A stretch of 64,000 bases of DNA from an uncultured Dehalococcoidia bacterium (GTDB taxonomy: Bacteria > Chloroflexota > Dehalococcoidia > Lucifugimonadales > JAAXIE01). The notes under the pieces are model-generated. The model was given only the letters and a program-made list of their open reading frames with translations. It ran no database searches and was not told the DNA's origin. The stretch lies in contig OX638353.1 in NCBI GenBank assembly GCA_951813255.1, positions 1 to 64,000 of the forward strand, read 5' to 3'. Positions 18,395 through 26,721 of the stretch are shown one piece after another; the first letter of the stretch is position 1, and each line of letters begins with the position of its first letter. The position numbers and the translations under genes are program-made.

Positions 18395-19654
18395 ATGACG
18401 ACAACACGGGCGTCCTTTCTGACGGAGACTTATGGAGGGTATCAGCACAGGGAGGTTCCTGCGGAGGATGCGGAGATTACGCGGGTGGGGCCGGGGACGC
18501 CTTGCGGTGAGTGGATGCGGCGTTATTGGGTTCCCGTCGCCTTCGAGAAGGACTTGGGTGACCTGCCGAAGCGGATACGCATACTGGGCGAGAACTTGGT
18601 CATTTACAAGGACAAGCAGGGGACCATCGGGCTGCTGGAGTTGCATTGCAGCCACCGTGGATCTTCACTGGAGTTTGGCATCATAGAGGAGCGGGGCATC
18701 AAGTGCTGCTACCACGGGTGGAAGTACGACTACGATGGCACGATTTTGGACACGCCGGGGGAGCCAGAGGACAGCACGCTGAAAGACAGGTTGTGCCATG
18801 GCGCATATCCCACGCGGGTGCATCTGGGCATTGTGTTTGCGTATATGGGGCCGCCGGAACTTATTCCGCCTCTGCCGGTCTATGACACCTTCCAGTTGCC
18901 GGATGTGGAGTACTACCTGATGGAGAGGTATGTGTTTCCGTGCAACTGGCTTCAAGTGAAGGAGAACTGCATGGACCCCGCCCACCTCTATTTCTTGCAT
19001 ACCACGGTGAGCGCTGTGCAGTTCAAGGAAGACTTGGCCATTGAATCGGAGATGGACTTTATGGAGGTGCCTACTGGCGGGATGATTTACGTTGATACGC
19101 GCCGGTTGGGTGACAGGGCTTGGGTGCGCATCGCAGACTACATTCCGCCATTCATACACCAGTTCCTGCTGAACCCGCCGGGGGAGCGCCAACCGGTGAA
19201 GCACGCTGAGCGCACTCACTGGTCGGTGCCTGTGGACGATACCCACACCATGTTCGTAGGTCTGGCCCGCCTCAAGGACGGGGAGGAGCCGCCGACGGGT
19301 ATCGAGTTTGGCCAGACCGACGACAGGGCCTACGAGGAGAGGCAGCGCGTGCCGGGAGACTACGATGCGCAGGTCACGCAGAGGCCGATCGCCCGCCACG
19401 GGTTGGAGCACTTGGGGAGCACGGACCGGGGCATCATTATGCTGCGCAACCTAGTCCGGCGGAGCATACGAGCGGTGCAGAGCGCGACGGTGCCTCAGCA
19501 ACGGTTGAATGTCGCGGAGGTAAGGGTGCCCACCTTCTCTAGCAGCACCCTATTGCCTCTGGCTCTAGCGCCTACGCCTGCTGAGGACAGGCAATTGCTG
19601 CGGGAAACGGGCCGCCGCGTCGCGGAAGGGATCGTCAGGGAGCGCACAGCTTAG
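18395..19654 (+). CDS. Rieske oxygenase, phthalate 4,5-dioxygenase-like
   Basis: A 419-aa oxygenase of a different Rieske subgroup from its divergent neighbour. Rieske ligands: LHCSHRGSSLEFG and CCYHGWKYD. Iron-site region: KENCMDPAHLYFLHT. The N-terminal GPGTPCGEWMRRYWVPVAF resembles phthalate/vanillate-type monocomponent oxygenases. The substrate cannot be read from sequence. It ends 26 nt from the convergent VOC dioxygenase gene. Confidence 0.92.
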   Translation: MTTTRASFLTETYGGYQHREVPAEDAEITRVGPGTPCGEWMRRYWVPVAFEKDLGDLPKRIRILGENLVIYKDKQGTIGLLELHCSHRGSSLEFGIIEERGIKCCYHGWKYDYDGTILDTPGEPEDSTLKDRLCHGAYPTRVHLGIVFAYMGPPELIPPLPVYDTFQLPDVEYYLMERYVFPCNWLQVKENCMDPAHLYFLHTTVSAVQFKEDLAIESEMDFMEVPTGGMIYVDTRRLGDRAWVRIADYIPPFIHQFLLNPPGERQPVKHAERTHWSVPVDDTHTMFVGLARLKDGEEPPTGIEFGQTDDRAYEERQRVPGDYDAQVTQRPIARHGLEHLGSTDRGIIMLRNLVRRSIRAVQSATVPQQRLNVAEVRVPTFSSSTLLPLALAPTPAEDRQLLRETGRRVAEGIVRERTA

Positions 19655-19680
19655 GCGCTCCCTCACGTTTTGCGCCTCAC

Positions 19681-20181
19681 CTAGCGGGAGGGGACCATCA
19701 TCTCCACGTTGGCTTCGTCCCAGGGGCCGGGGAAGTTGCCTTTGTGGTTGGTTTCGCCGGAGAAGATGTTCTCTTCGCTATGCCACTGGCTGCGGGGCAT
19801 CTCGTAGGAAACCTCTACGCCGTTGCCGTCGGGGTCCTGGAGGTAGATGCCTATGGAGATGCCGTGATCGGCGACGCGGTCGATCTCCACGCCCTTAGCC
19901 TTGGCGCGGTGGTAGAACTCCTTGAGGTCCTCGAGGCTCTCCATCTGCCAGCCAGTGTGGTTCAAGCCCACGCGGCCCTGCTCGGGGCCCGGGGCGTCAG
20001 CGCCGACTGATATCAGGGCCACCTCGTGGGACTGCTCGATATCCGACGTCAGGAAGGCGATCTTGCCGGGCACCACGTCGTAGGTGTGGAGACCGAGTAT
20101 GTCGGCGTACCATTCCCGGGATACCTCAGAATCGCGTACGAACAGGTTGGCGTGCTGTAGATACTTCGGCTTGTAACCCAT
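19681..20181 (-). CDS. VOC-family (glyoxalase / extradiol dioxygenase) protein
   Basis: A 166-aa vicinal-oxygen-chelate protein with two beta-alpha-beta-beta-beta modules. Probable metal ligands are His10 in YLQHANLFVRD, a His in VGLNHTGWQ, and a Glu in GNGVEVSYE, the pattern of catechol 2,3-dioxygenase-like enzymes. It starts 3 nt after the SelW-like gene, with GGAGGGGGTAGCC before the ATG, so they form one transcript. Next to two Rieske oxygenases, ring cleavage after hydroxylation is an attractive but unproven role. Confidence 0.88.
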   Translation of the reverse strand: MGYKPKYLQHANLFVRDSEVSREWYADILGLHTYDVVPGKIAFLTSDIEQSHEVALISVGADAPGPEQGRVGLNHTGWQMESLEDLKEFYHRAKAKGVEIDRVADHGISIGIYLQDPDGNGVEVSYEMPRSQWHSEENIFSGETNHKGNFPGPWDEANVEMMVPSR

Positions 20182-20183
20182 GG

Positions 20184-20636
20184 CTACCCCCTCCTGGAAG
20201 ATGGTGTGTGGTCCGGTGGCAGCTTGGACTGTAGCTGCGGGTCATTGGGGTTCAGGCCCAAGTCCTCGTCGGTCACATCGACCCGGCCTCCTATGGCTTT
20301 CTCGACTGGCCTGCCCACCGTCGCCCGCCAATCCCTGATCTTGGCGGTGACAATGCGGGCGTCCAAAAATCGATTGGCGTCGTCGGCACCAAGGCCGAAG
20401 CCCGCTTCAGGGGTCATGTGGCCGATGATCAACTCGTCGTTGAAGAACAAATCCAGTTGGCCGTGGCCTCCGGGAACCAAGTTGAAGGAGCGGATGTCGT
20501 TGGGGAAGCGCTCCAGAATCTCGGCAGCTATCCAAGCTGCCCTCAACGCGTGGCCTCAGGGCACGCAGTACTCGATGCGGATGTCCAGCTTCTCAATGGG
20601 TCCGTTTTCGTGGTCGTGGCCCTGCTCCTGCGCCAT
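20184..20636 (-). CDS. SelW/Rdx-family selenoprotein (CVPU motif)
   Basis: The gene contains an in-frame TGA at 20558-20556. Read as Sec it gives 150 aa starting MAQEQGHDHENGPIEKLDIR, then IEYC24-VP-U27-GHALRAAWIAAEILE. CxxU after a beta strand, followed by the RAAW helix, is the SelW/SelT/Rdx active-site signature. The FNLVPGGHGQLDLFF strand also fits. Starting at the first in-frame codon after the TGA would lose the whole redox motif. The C-terminal tail (about 35 residues after EKAIGG) is longer than in typical SelW. GGGGGGTG precedes ATG 20636. It is co-transcribed with the VOC gene. It probably acts as a small cytoplasmic selenothiol oxidoreductase. Confidence 0.93.
20523..20541 (-). promoter_or_regulatory. 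Candidate SECIS hairpin of the SelW-like gene
   Basis: On the minus strand GGCAGCT (20541-20535) pairs perfectly with AGCTGCC (20529-20523) around loop TGGAT. The loop GG is 23-24 nt after the UGA, the same distance as in the disulfide oxidoreductase gene. Confidence 0.75.
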
Positions 20637-20737
20637 GGGCACCCCCCTGCCTTACAGTGCGGCGATAGTAGCCACGAGTGCCCGCAGCCGTCAACCTCGG
20701 AAAGGAATAAGCCAGTACAAAAGAAATCCTGCTTTTA

Positions 20738-20767
20738 TTGAAGGATTTTGGGAGGGAGTGCTAGAAT
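20738..20767 (+). promoter_or_regulatory. Candidate promoter of tRNA-Asn
   Basis: TTGAAG (20738-20743) and TAGAAT (20762-20767) with an 18-nt spacer end 32 nt before the tRNA 5' end. Confidence 0.6.
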
Positions 20768-20799
20768 AGGTTACTTGGCTTCCGCTTTCAGAAGCTCCT

Positions 20800-20874
20800 T
20801 CCCCGGTAGCTCAGCGGTAGAGCGGTCGGCTGTTAACCGATTGGTCGTAGGTTCGAGTCCTACCCGGGGAGCCA
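20800..20874 (+). tRNA. tRNA-Asn (anticodon GUU)
   Basis: A full cloverleaf is visible: acceptor TCCCCGG/CCGGGGA, D-arm with AGCTCAGCGGTAGAGC, anticodon loop CTGTTAA with GTT, and T-arm GTAGGTTCGAGTCCTAC. The 3' CCA is encoded (20872-20874). Confidence 0.97.
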
Positions 20875-21168
20875 ACCCTTCCAGTATTAGGCTCGCCAGT
20901 ATGCCGCCCACCTGCGCCATCTGCATCAGGAACCCGGAAGCAGCCATCCCCCTTGGCAGGCAATTGTCCTCCGGCATCCAGCCGGTGCGGGTGCGCCCTC
21001 CTGTACATCCAACGACACGCCGTCGAGAGCGACGGTGGAGCCGCAGTAACTTTGTGAGGTTGCGGGCTTCGAGAAGGGCTGCCACGTAGCTGGTATACAG
21101 GAAGGACGGTGAGCGGGGGTGGAATGGAAAAGTGGAGAGCAATATTAGGCAATCCGTAGGTCGGAGCC

Positions 21169-21198
21169 TTGACAGGATAGGTACGCACAGTCTAAGTT
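21169..21198 (+). promoter_or_regulatory. Candidate promoter of the cadherin-like surface protein
   Basis: A consensus -35 TTGACA (21169-21174) and -10 TAAGTT (21193-21198) with an 18-nt spacer lie 71 nt before the ATG at 21269. Confidence 0.5.
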
Positions 21199-21268
21199 AC
21201 GCTCCGTTGGGTTGCGCCCACGGCGTCTTGCGCCGCTGGCGCTATATTGGCATAAGGGGCGTAACAGC

Positions 21269-24200
21269 ATGGAGCCCAAGTCGCTGAATGTGGGACCGGA
21301 CTACACGGAGGGAACGAGCAGCAAGATGAAGACACTGTTTCGCAGAAGCGCCCACCCAGGGCACACAGCGCAGACCACACAGCAGACCGAGCCGTTGGGG
21401 CGGCGCTTGCAGCGGGCTTTGACGGGCGGTGGCAGCTTCGAGCCCTCCGCGCCGGACACACCTTCAGGCAGAGGGGCGGCTTTGCTGGTCGCGAAGAGGC
21501 ACCCCTTCTTTTTGATTGCGGTTGCGCTCATGGCGGCCCTTGCGGTGAGCATGTCGTTGCTGTGGAGTGGGGGCTATCTCCAGGCACAGCAAACAGGGTG
21601 TACCCCCTCGGACGATAAGTTCTGCTACGCAGAAGACAGGACGGACGCGGTAGCGACGTTCACGGCTGCGGACCCTGAGGGTGCGGCGGTGAGTTGGTCA
21701 CTGAGTGGCATGGACGCCGATGACTTCATGATTGATAGTGGCGTGTTGAGCTTTGCCAAGTCGCCCGACTATGAGAAGGCGACTGATGGGGACACGAATA
21801 ACGACGGTGATAACACTGACACGGATGAGGTAGCGTCTGACAACGTGTACGAGGTAACGGTGCAGGCCACCGATGAGACCATGACGGTAGGGATGAAGGA
21901 GATCACGGTCGAAGTGACCAACGTGAACGAGGATGGGACGGTGACGCTGTCGGCGCGGAGGCCGCAATCTGCTGCTGCGTTTACGGCCGACGTCACTGAC
22001 CCGGATGGCGCGGTGTCCAATCCTCAGTGGCAGTGGTCGAAGTCCGGTTCGAGGAATGGCACCTACGTTGATATAGAGAATGCGACGAACACGGTCTACA
22101 CACCGGCGGACAAGGACATCGGGGCCTATCTGCGGGCCACGGTGACCTACACGGACCCAGAGGGAGCGGACTCGGCGATGGAGTCGTCGGAACTATCGGT
22201 TGCCTCGGTTCGTGGCAATAACAACCCACCGGCATTTGACGATGACCAGGACCCAGTTACGCCTGGTGACCAGGGGGATGCTGCAAGAGACGTAGCGGAG
22301 AACACGGAAGCTGGTGTGGCGATTGGCTCGCCGGTGATGGCCACGGACGAAGACGGCGATGACTTGACCTACACCCTGTGGGACACGGGCGGGGCCACAC
22401 AGACGGGGGACTCGCTTCTATTCGCCATTGACTGGGACACGGGGCAGATCAGGACCAAAGGGACACTGAACCATGAGACTGGCGGCGGTACTTACACGCT
22501 TGTGGTGCGTGCGACGGACCCTGCGGGGGACCCGGACGTGGCGACTGCTGTGGCGGCAAATAGCGACTTCGTCACTGTGGTGATCACCATCGACGACGTG
22601 AATGAAGCGCCGACGATAACAGGCGATGCAGCGGTGACGTTCCAAGAGGACACAGGCGCCATAACCACGGAGCTTGCCACCTATACGGGGGCTGACGAAG
22701 ACGATGACGACACCCCCCATCCTGGTACGGTCTCTAGCTGGTCGGTGGGTGGAGCTGACGGGAGCAAGTTCAACATTGGGAATGAGACTGGCGGTACCCC
22801 CGGCCAGTTGAAGTTCAAGGTGAAGCCCGACTTTGAGAATCCGACGGACGCCGACGGAGACAATGTGTATGAGGTGACGGTGCAGGCCTCGGACGGCGTG
22901 CTTACGGGCATGCACATGGTGAAGGTCACTGTTGCGAACGAGAACGAAGACGGAACTGTGACCCTGAACAGGGTCCAGCCGCGGGCAGGAATCCCCGTAA
23001 CGGCGAGCGTGAGTGATCTTGACGGGCGGATATCCAAGCTCACGTGGCAGTGGTACCGGGGAACGAACGTAGACACGACGAGCCTGCCAGCAACAGCATG
23101 TGCCGATGACAGCAGCAACGATTGTTCCATCGATGGGGCGAAGTCAGCGATGTACACGCCGACGTCGGGAGACGTGGGCGAAACGCTGACGGCCGTGGCG
23201 AGCTATACGGATGGAGAGGCCTCTGGGCAGGTAACTGCGGGAGAGGCGGACAATGCGACAGCTCTGGACACGCGGAACAAGGCACCGGTGTTCAACGACC
23301 AGGACGCCGAGACCGATGGCGTGCAGAACACGATGGCGATGCGGAGCGTGGAAGAGAACACGGAGGTTGCTGACCCGGACGATGACGCGATTACGGACAG
23401 CGTAGACGACAACGTAGGCAGCCCGGTGACGGCCACTGACACAAAAGCTGACGGCACACCCGAGACATTGATTTACACCCTGAGTGGCCCTGATGCGGCA
23501 TCGTTCAGGGTGAGGCAGGACGATGCAACCACCACGACTGTGGACGAGGGTGGCCAGATAGAGGTCGGGTCTGGGACGATGCTCGACTACGAGGGCAAGA
23601 GGACCTATATGGTAACGGTGACTGCGGAGGACTCCTTCGGGCTGACTGCCTCCATAGACGTGACCATCATGGTGACGGCCCTTGATGAACCGCCAGCGAT
23701 TACCGGGGACGACGAGGCCGAGTACGCAGAAGACAGGACGGACGCGGTAGCGACGTTCACGGCTGCGGACCCTGAGGGTGCGGCGGTGAGTTGGTCACTG
23801 AGTGGCATGGACGCCGATGACTTCATGATTGATAGTGGCGTGTTGAGCTTTGCCAAGTCGCCCGACTATGAGAAGGCGACTGATGGGGACACGAATAACG
23901 ACGGTGATAACACTGACACGGATGAGGTAGCGTCTGACAACGTGTACGAGGTAACGGTGCAGGCCACCGATGAGACCATGACGGTAGGGATGAAGGAGAT
24001 CACGGTCGAAGTGACCAACGTGAACGAGGATGGGACGGTGACGCTGTCGGCGCGGAGGCCGCAATCTGCTGCTGCGTTTACGGCCGACGTCACTGACCCG
24101 GATGGCGCGGTGTCCAATCCTCAGTGGCAGTGGTCGAAGTCCGGTTCGAGGAATGGCACCTACGTTGATATAGAGAATGCGACGAACACGGTCTACACAC

Positions 24201-26569
24201 CGGCGGACAAGGACATCGGGGCCTATCTGCGGGCCACGGTGACCTACACGGACCCAGAGGGAGCGGACTCGGCGATGGAGTCGTCGGAACTATCGGTTGC
24301 CTCGGTTCGTGGCAATAACAACCCACCGGCATTTGACGATGACCAGGACCCAGTTACGCCTGGTGACCAGGGGGATGCTGCAAGAGACGTAGCGGAGAAC
24401 ACGGAAGCTGGTGTGGCGATTGGCTCGCCGGTGATGGCCACGGACGAAGACGGCGATGACTTGACCTACACCCTGTGGGACACGGGCGGGGCCACACAGA
24501 CGGGGGACTCGCTTCTATTCGCCATTGACTGGGACACGGGGCAGATCAGGACCAAAGGGACACTGAACCATGAGACTGGCGGCGGTACTTACACGCTTGT
24601 GGTGCGTGCGACGGACCCTGCGGGGGACCCGGACGTGGCGACTGCTGTGGCGGCAAATAGCGACTTCGTCACTGTGGTGATCACCATCGACGACGTGAAT
24701 GAAGCGCCGACGATAACAGGCGATGCAGCGGTGACGTTCCAAGAGGACACAGGCGCCATAACCACGGAGCTTGCCACCTATACGGGGGCTGACGAAGACG
24801 ATGACGACACCCCCCATCCTGGTACGGTCTCTAGCTGGTCGGTGGGTGGAGCTGACGGGAGCAAGTTCAACATTGGGAATGAGACTGGCGGTACCCCCGG
24901 CCAGTTGAAGTTCAAGGTGAAGCCCGACTTTGAGAATCCGACGGACGCCGACGGAGACAATGTGTATGAGGTGACGGTGCAGGCCTCGGACGGCGTGCTT
25001 ACGGGCATGCACATGGTGAAGGTCACTGTTGCGAACGAGAACGAAGACGGAACTGTGACCCTGAACAGGGTCCGGCCGCGGGCAGGAATCCCCGTAACGG
25101 CGAGCGTGAGTGATCTTGACGGGCGGATATCCAGGCTCACGTGGCAGTGGTACCGGGGAACGAACGTAGACACGACGAGCCTGCCAGCAACAGCATGTGC
25201 CGATGACAGCAGCAACGATTGTTCCATCGATGGGGCGAAGTCAGCGATGTACACGCCGACGTCGGGAGACGTGGGCGAAACGCTGACGGCCGTGGCGAGC
25301 TATACGGATGGAGAGGCCTCTGGGCAGGTAACTGCGGGAGAGGCGGCAGCTGCGACAGTGGAGGACACGCGGAACAAGGCACCGGTGTTCAACGACCAGG
25401 ACGCCGAGACCGATGGCGTGCAGAACACGATGGCGATGCGGAGCGTGGAAGAGAACACGGAAGCATTCGCTGACGACAGCACGGCGGACAACGTTGATGC
25501 TAGCAACGTCACTGGCAACGACAACGTGGGCAGCCCGGTGACGGCCACTGACCCTGACCCCAACTCAGACCCGCTAATCTACACCCTGAGTGGCCCTGAT
25601 GCGGCATCGTTCAGGGTGAGGCAGGACGATGCAACCACCACGACTGTGGACGAGGGTGGCCAGATAGAGGTCGGGTCTGGGACGATGCTCAACTACGAGG
25701 GCAAGAGGACCTATATGGTGACGGTGACTGCGGAGGACTCCTTCGGGGCAACCGCCTCCATTGATGTGACCATCATGGTAACGGACCTGGATGAAGGCCC
25801 GGTGATCGTGGCGGGCGGCTTGGCCATCGATGGGATGGTGAGCCTGGATGTGATGGAAAACGTAACCTCCGTGGGAACCTACAGGGCGAGTGGTCCGGAC
25901 AATGCCATGGCAAGGTGGACGCTGGAGGGGGCGGATGCCATGCACTTCAGCGTGGGCACGGCAACGGGCGAAATGACTGAGCTGATGTTCAGCAGTGCGC
26001 CGGACTACGAGATGCCCAGAGGCATGGCGCAGAGCGCCACCAACATAAACACGTACATGGTTACGCTCAAGGCCGACGACGGAACGTACAGCGACACCCA
26101 CGAAGTCACCGTCATGGTCACCAACGAGCAAGAAGACGGGACCGTCACCATCACCCCCACCGCCACAGCGGTCAATACAGAATTGACTGCGACCCTGAGC
26201 GACCCGGACGGGGGCGTGACGGGAGTGACGTGGCAGTGGGCCAGCGAGAACCCTGACGGGACCTACTCAGACATAGCCGGAGAGACGGATGCCACCTACA
26301 CCCCGGTGTCAGCGGATACGGGCAAGCACCTGCAGGCGACGGCAACCTACACCGATGCCCTAGGCAGTGACCAGCCAGCCTCCGCGATAACGGCGGACAC
26401 AGTGACAGACCGCTCCGCCAACTACTACGACTCCATCGCTGGCGGCGGTAACGACAACGGCACCATAGACGTTCCTGAAGTGCTCAAGGCAGTGCAGGAC
26501 TACTTCGCAGGAAACCTGCCAGTTAGCGTCGTGCTGGAAGTCGTGACCCGGTACTTCGCAGGAACGTAA
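21269..26569 (+). CDS. Giant cadherin/Ig-like repeat surface protein with dockerin-like C-terminus
   Basis: A 1,766-aa secreted or anchored protein. ATG 21269 is preferred: AAGGGG lies 9 nt upstream, while the longer TTG start lacks a site. After about 70 polar residues there is one hydrophobic segment (FFLIAVALMAALAVSMSLLW) that can serve as signal anchor. The rest is a chain of acidic, Thr-rich domains alternating between cadherin-like units (NVYEVTVQATD, ITVEVTNVNEDG) and Ig-like units (PDGAVSNPQWQWSKSGS, YLRATVTYTD). The acidic NED/DxD residues suggest Ca2+ binding. Residues encoded by 21626-23363 recur almost unchanged at 23723-25460. The C-terminus (DNGTIDVPEVLKAVQDYF) resembles a dockerin/EF-hand pair, suggesting assembly on the cell surface. 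The function is probably adhesive or structural. Confidence 0.85.
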   Translation: MEPKSLNVGPDYTEGTSSKMKTLFRRSAHPGHTAQTTQQTEPLGRRLQRALTGGGSFEPSAPDTPSGRGAALLVAKRHPFFLIAVALMAALAVSMSLLWSGGYLQAQQTGCTPSDDKFCYAEDRTDAVATFTAADPEGAAVSWSLSGMDADDFMIDSGVLSFAKSPDYEKATDGDTNNDGDNTDTDEVASDNVYEVTVQATDETMTVGMKEITVEVTNVNEDGTVTLSARRPQSAAAFTADVTDPDGAVSNPQWQWSKSGSRNGTYVDIENATNTVYTPADKDIGAYLRATVTYTDPEGADSAMESSELSVASVRGNNNPPAFDDDQDPVTPGDQGDAARDVAENTEAGVAIGSPVMATDEDGDDLTYTLWDTGGATQTGDSLLFAIDWDTGQIRTKGTLNHETGGGTYTLVVRATDPAGDPDVATAVAANSDFVTVVITIDDVNEAPTITGDAAVTFQEDTGAITTELATYTGADEDDDDTPHPGTVSSWSVGGADGSKFNIGNETGGTPGQLKFKVKPDFENPTDADGDNVYEVTVQASDGVLTGMHMVKVTVANENEDGTVTLNRVQPRAGIPVTASVSDLDGRISKLTWQWYRGTNVDTTSLPATACADDSSNDCSIDGAKSAMYTPTSGDVGETLTAVASYTDGEASGQVTAGEADNATALDTRNKAPVFNDQDAETDGVQNTMAMRSVEENTEVADPDDDAITDSVDDNVGSPVTATDTKADGTPETLIYTLSGPDAASFRVRQDDATTTTVDEGGQIEVGSGTMLDYEGKRTYMVTVTAEDSFGLTASIDVTIMVTALDEPPAITGDDEAEYAEDRTDAVATFTAADPEGAAVSWSLSGMDADDFMIDSGVLSFAKSPDYEKATDGDTNNDGDNTDTDEVASDNVYEVTVQATDETMTVGMKEITVEVTNVNEDGTVTLSARRPQSAAAFTADVTDPDGAVSNPQWQWSKSGSRNGTYVDIENATNTVYTPADKDIGAYLRATVTYTDPEGADSAMESSELSVASVRGNNNPPAFDDDQDPVTPGDQGDAARDVAENTEAGVAIGSPVMATDEDGDDLTYTLWDTGGATQTGDSLLFAIDWDTGQIRTKGTLNHETGGGTYTLVVRATDPAGDPDVATAVAANSDFVTVVITIDDVNEAPTITGDAAVTFQEDTGAITTELATYTGADEDDDDTPHPGTVSSWSVGGADGSKFNIGNETGGTPGQLKFKVKPDFENPTDADGDNVYEVTVQASDGVLTGMHMVKVTVANENEDGTVTLNRVRPRAGIPVTASVSDLDGRISRLTWQWYRGTNVDTTSLPATACADDSSNDCSIDGAKSAMYTPTSGDVGETLTAVASYTDGEASGQVTAGEAAAATVEDTRNKAPVFNDQDAETDGVQNTMAMRSVEENTEAFADDSTADNVDASNVTGNDNVGSPVTATDPDPNSDPLIYTLSGPDAASFRVRQDDATTTTVDEGGQIEVGSGTMLNYEGKRTYMVTVTAEDSFGATASIDVTIMVTDLDEGPVIVAGGLAIDGMVSLDVMENVTSVGTYRASGPDNAMARWTLEGADAMHFSVGTATGEMTELMFSSAPDYEMPRGMAQSATNINTYMVTLKADDGTYSDTHEVTVMVTNEQEDGTVTITPTATAVNTELTATLSDPDGGVTGVTWQWASENPDGTYSDIAGETDATYTPVSADTGKHLQATATYTDALGSDQPASAITADTVTDRSANYYDSIAGGGNDNGTIDVPEVLKAVQDYFAGNLPVSVVLEVVTRYFAGT
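21626..23363 (+). repeat. Tandem duplication within the surface protein gene, copy 1
   Basis: This copy matches 23723-25460 at an offset of 2,097 bp (699 codons, in frame). Over the first 1.6 kb only two base differences were noticed (near 22978 and 23038, giving Gln/Arg and Lys/Arg changes). A short linker then differs before similarity resumes. Confidence 0.9.
23723..25460 (+). repeat. Tandem duplication within the surface protein gene, copy 2
   Basis: Second copy of the 2,097-bp unit. After about 25342 it diverges from copy 1 in a Ser/Asp/Asn-rich linker before the shared segment that reads IYTLSGPDAASFRVRQDD. Confidence 0.9.
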
Positions 26570-26571
26570 AA

Positions 26572-26603
26572 GCCTTCCTCCCGGAAGGGGTGAGCAGGAA
26601 GGC
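26572..26603 (+). terminator. Hairpin after the giant surface protein gene
   Basis: GCCTTCCT (26572-26579) pairs with AGGAAGGC (26596-26603) a few bases after the stop codon. There is no T-tract, so termination is possible but not certain. Confidence 0.4.
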
Positions 26604-26721
26604 CTAGGATGGGGGCGTGTCCCCAGCCAGCTAACTGAGGCTAGATCTGGCGACAGGACCGCCCCCCCACAGGTAAGGCTAGTAAAAAGACAGGATCGCA
26701 CGGAGGCAGAGGAGGCCGAGC

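Noticed and set aside
20771..21142. Minus-strand frame ending in GLEPTTNRLTADRSTAELPG
   Set aside because: This is the well-known spurious translation across a tRNA gene (here tRNA-Asn reversed), not a protein.
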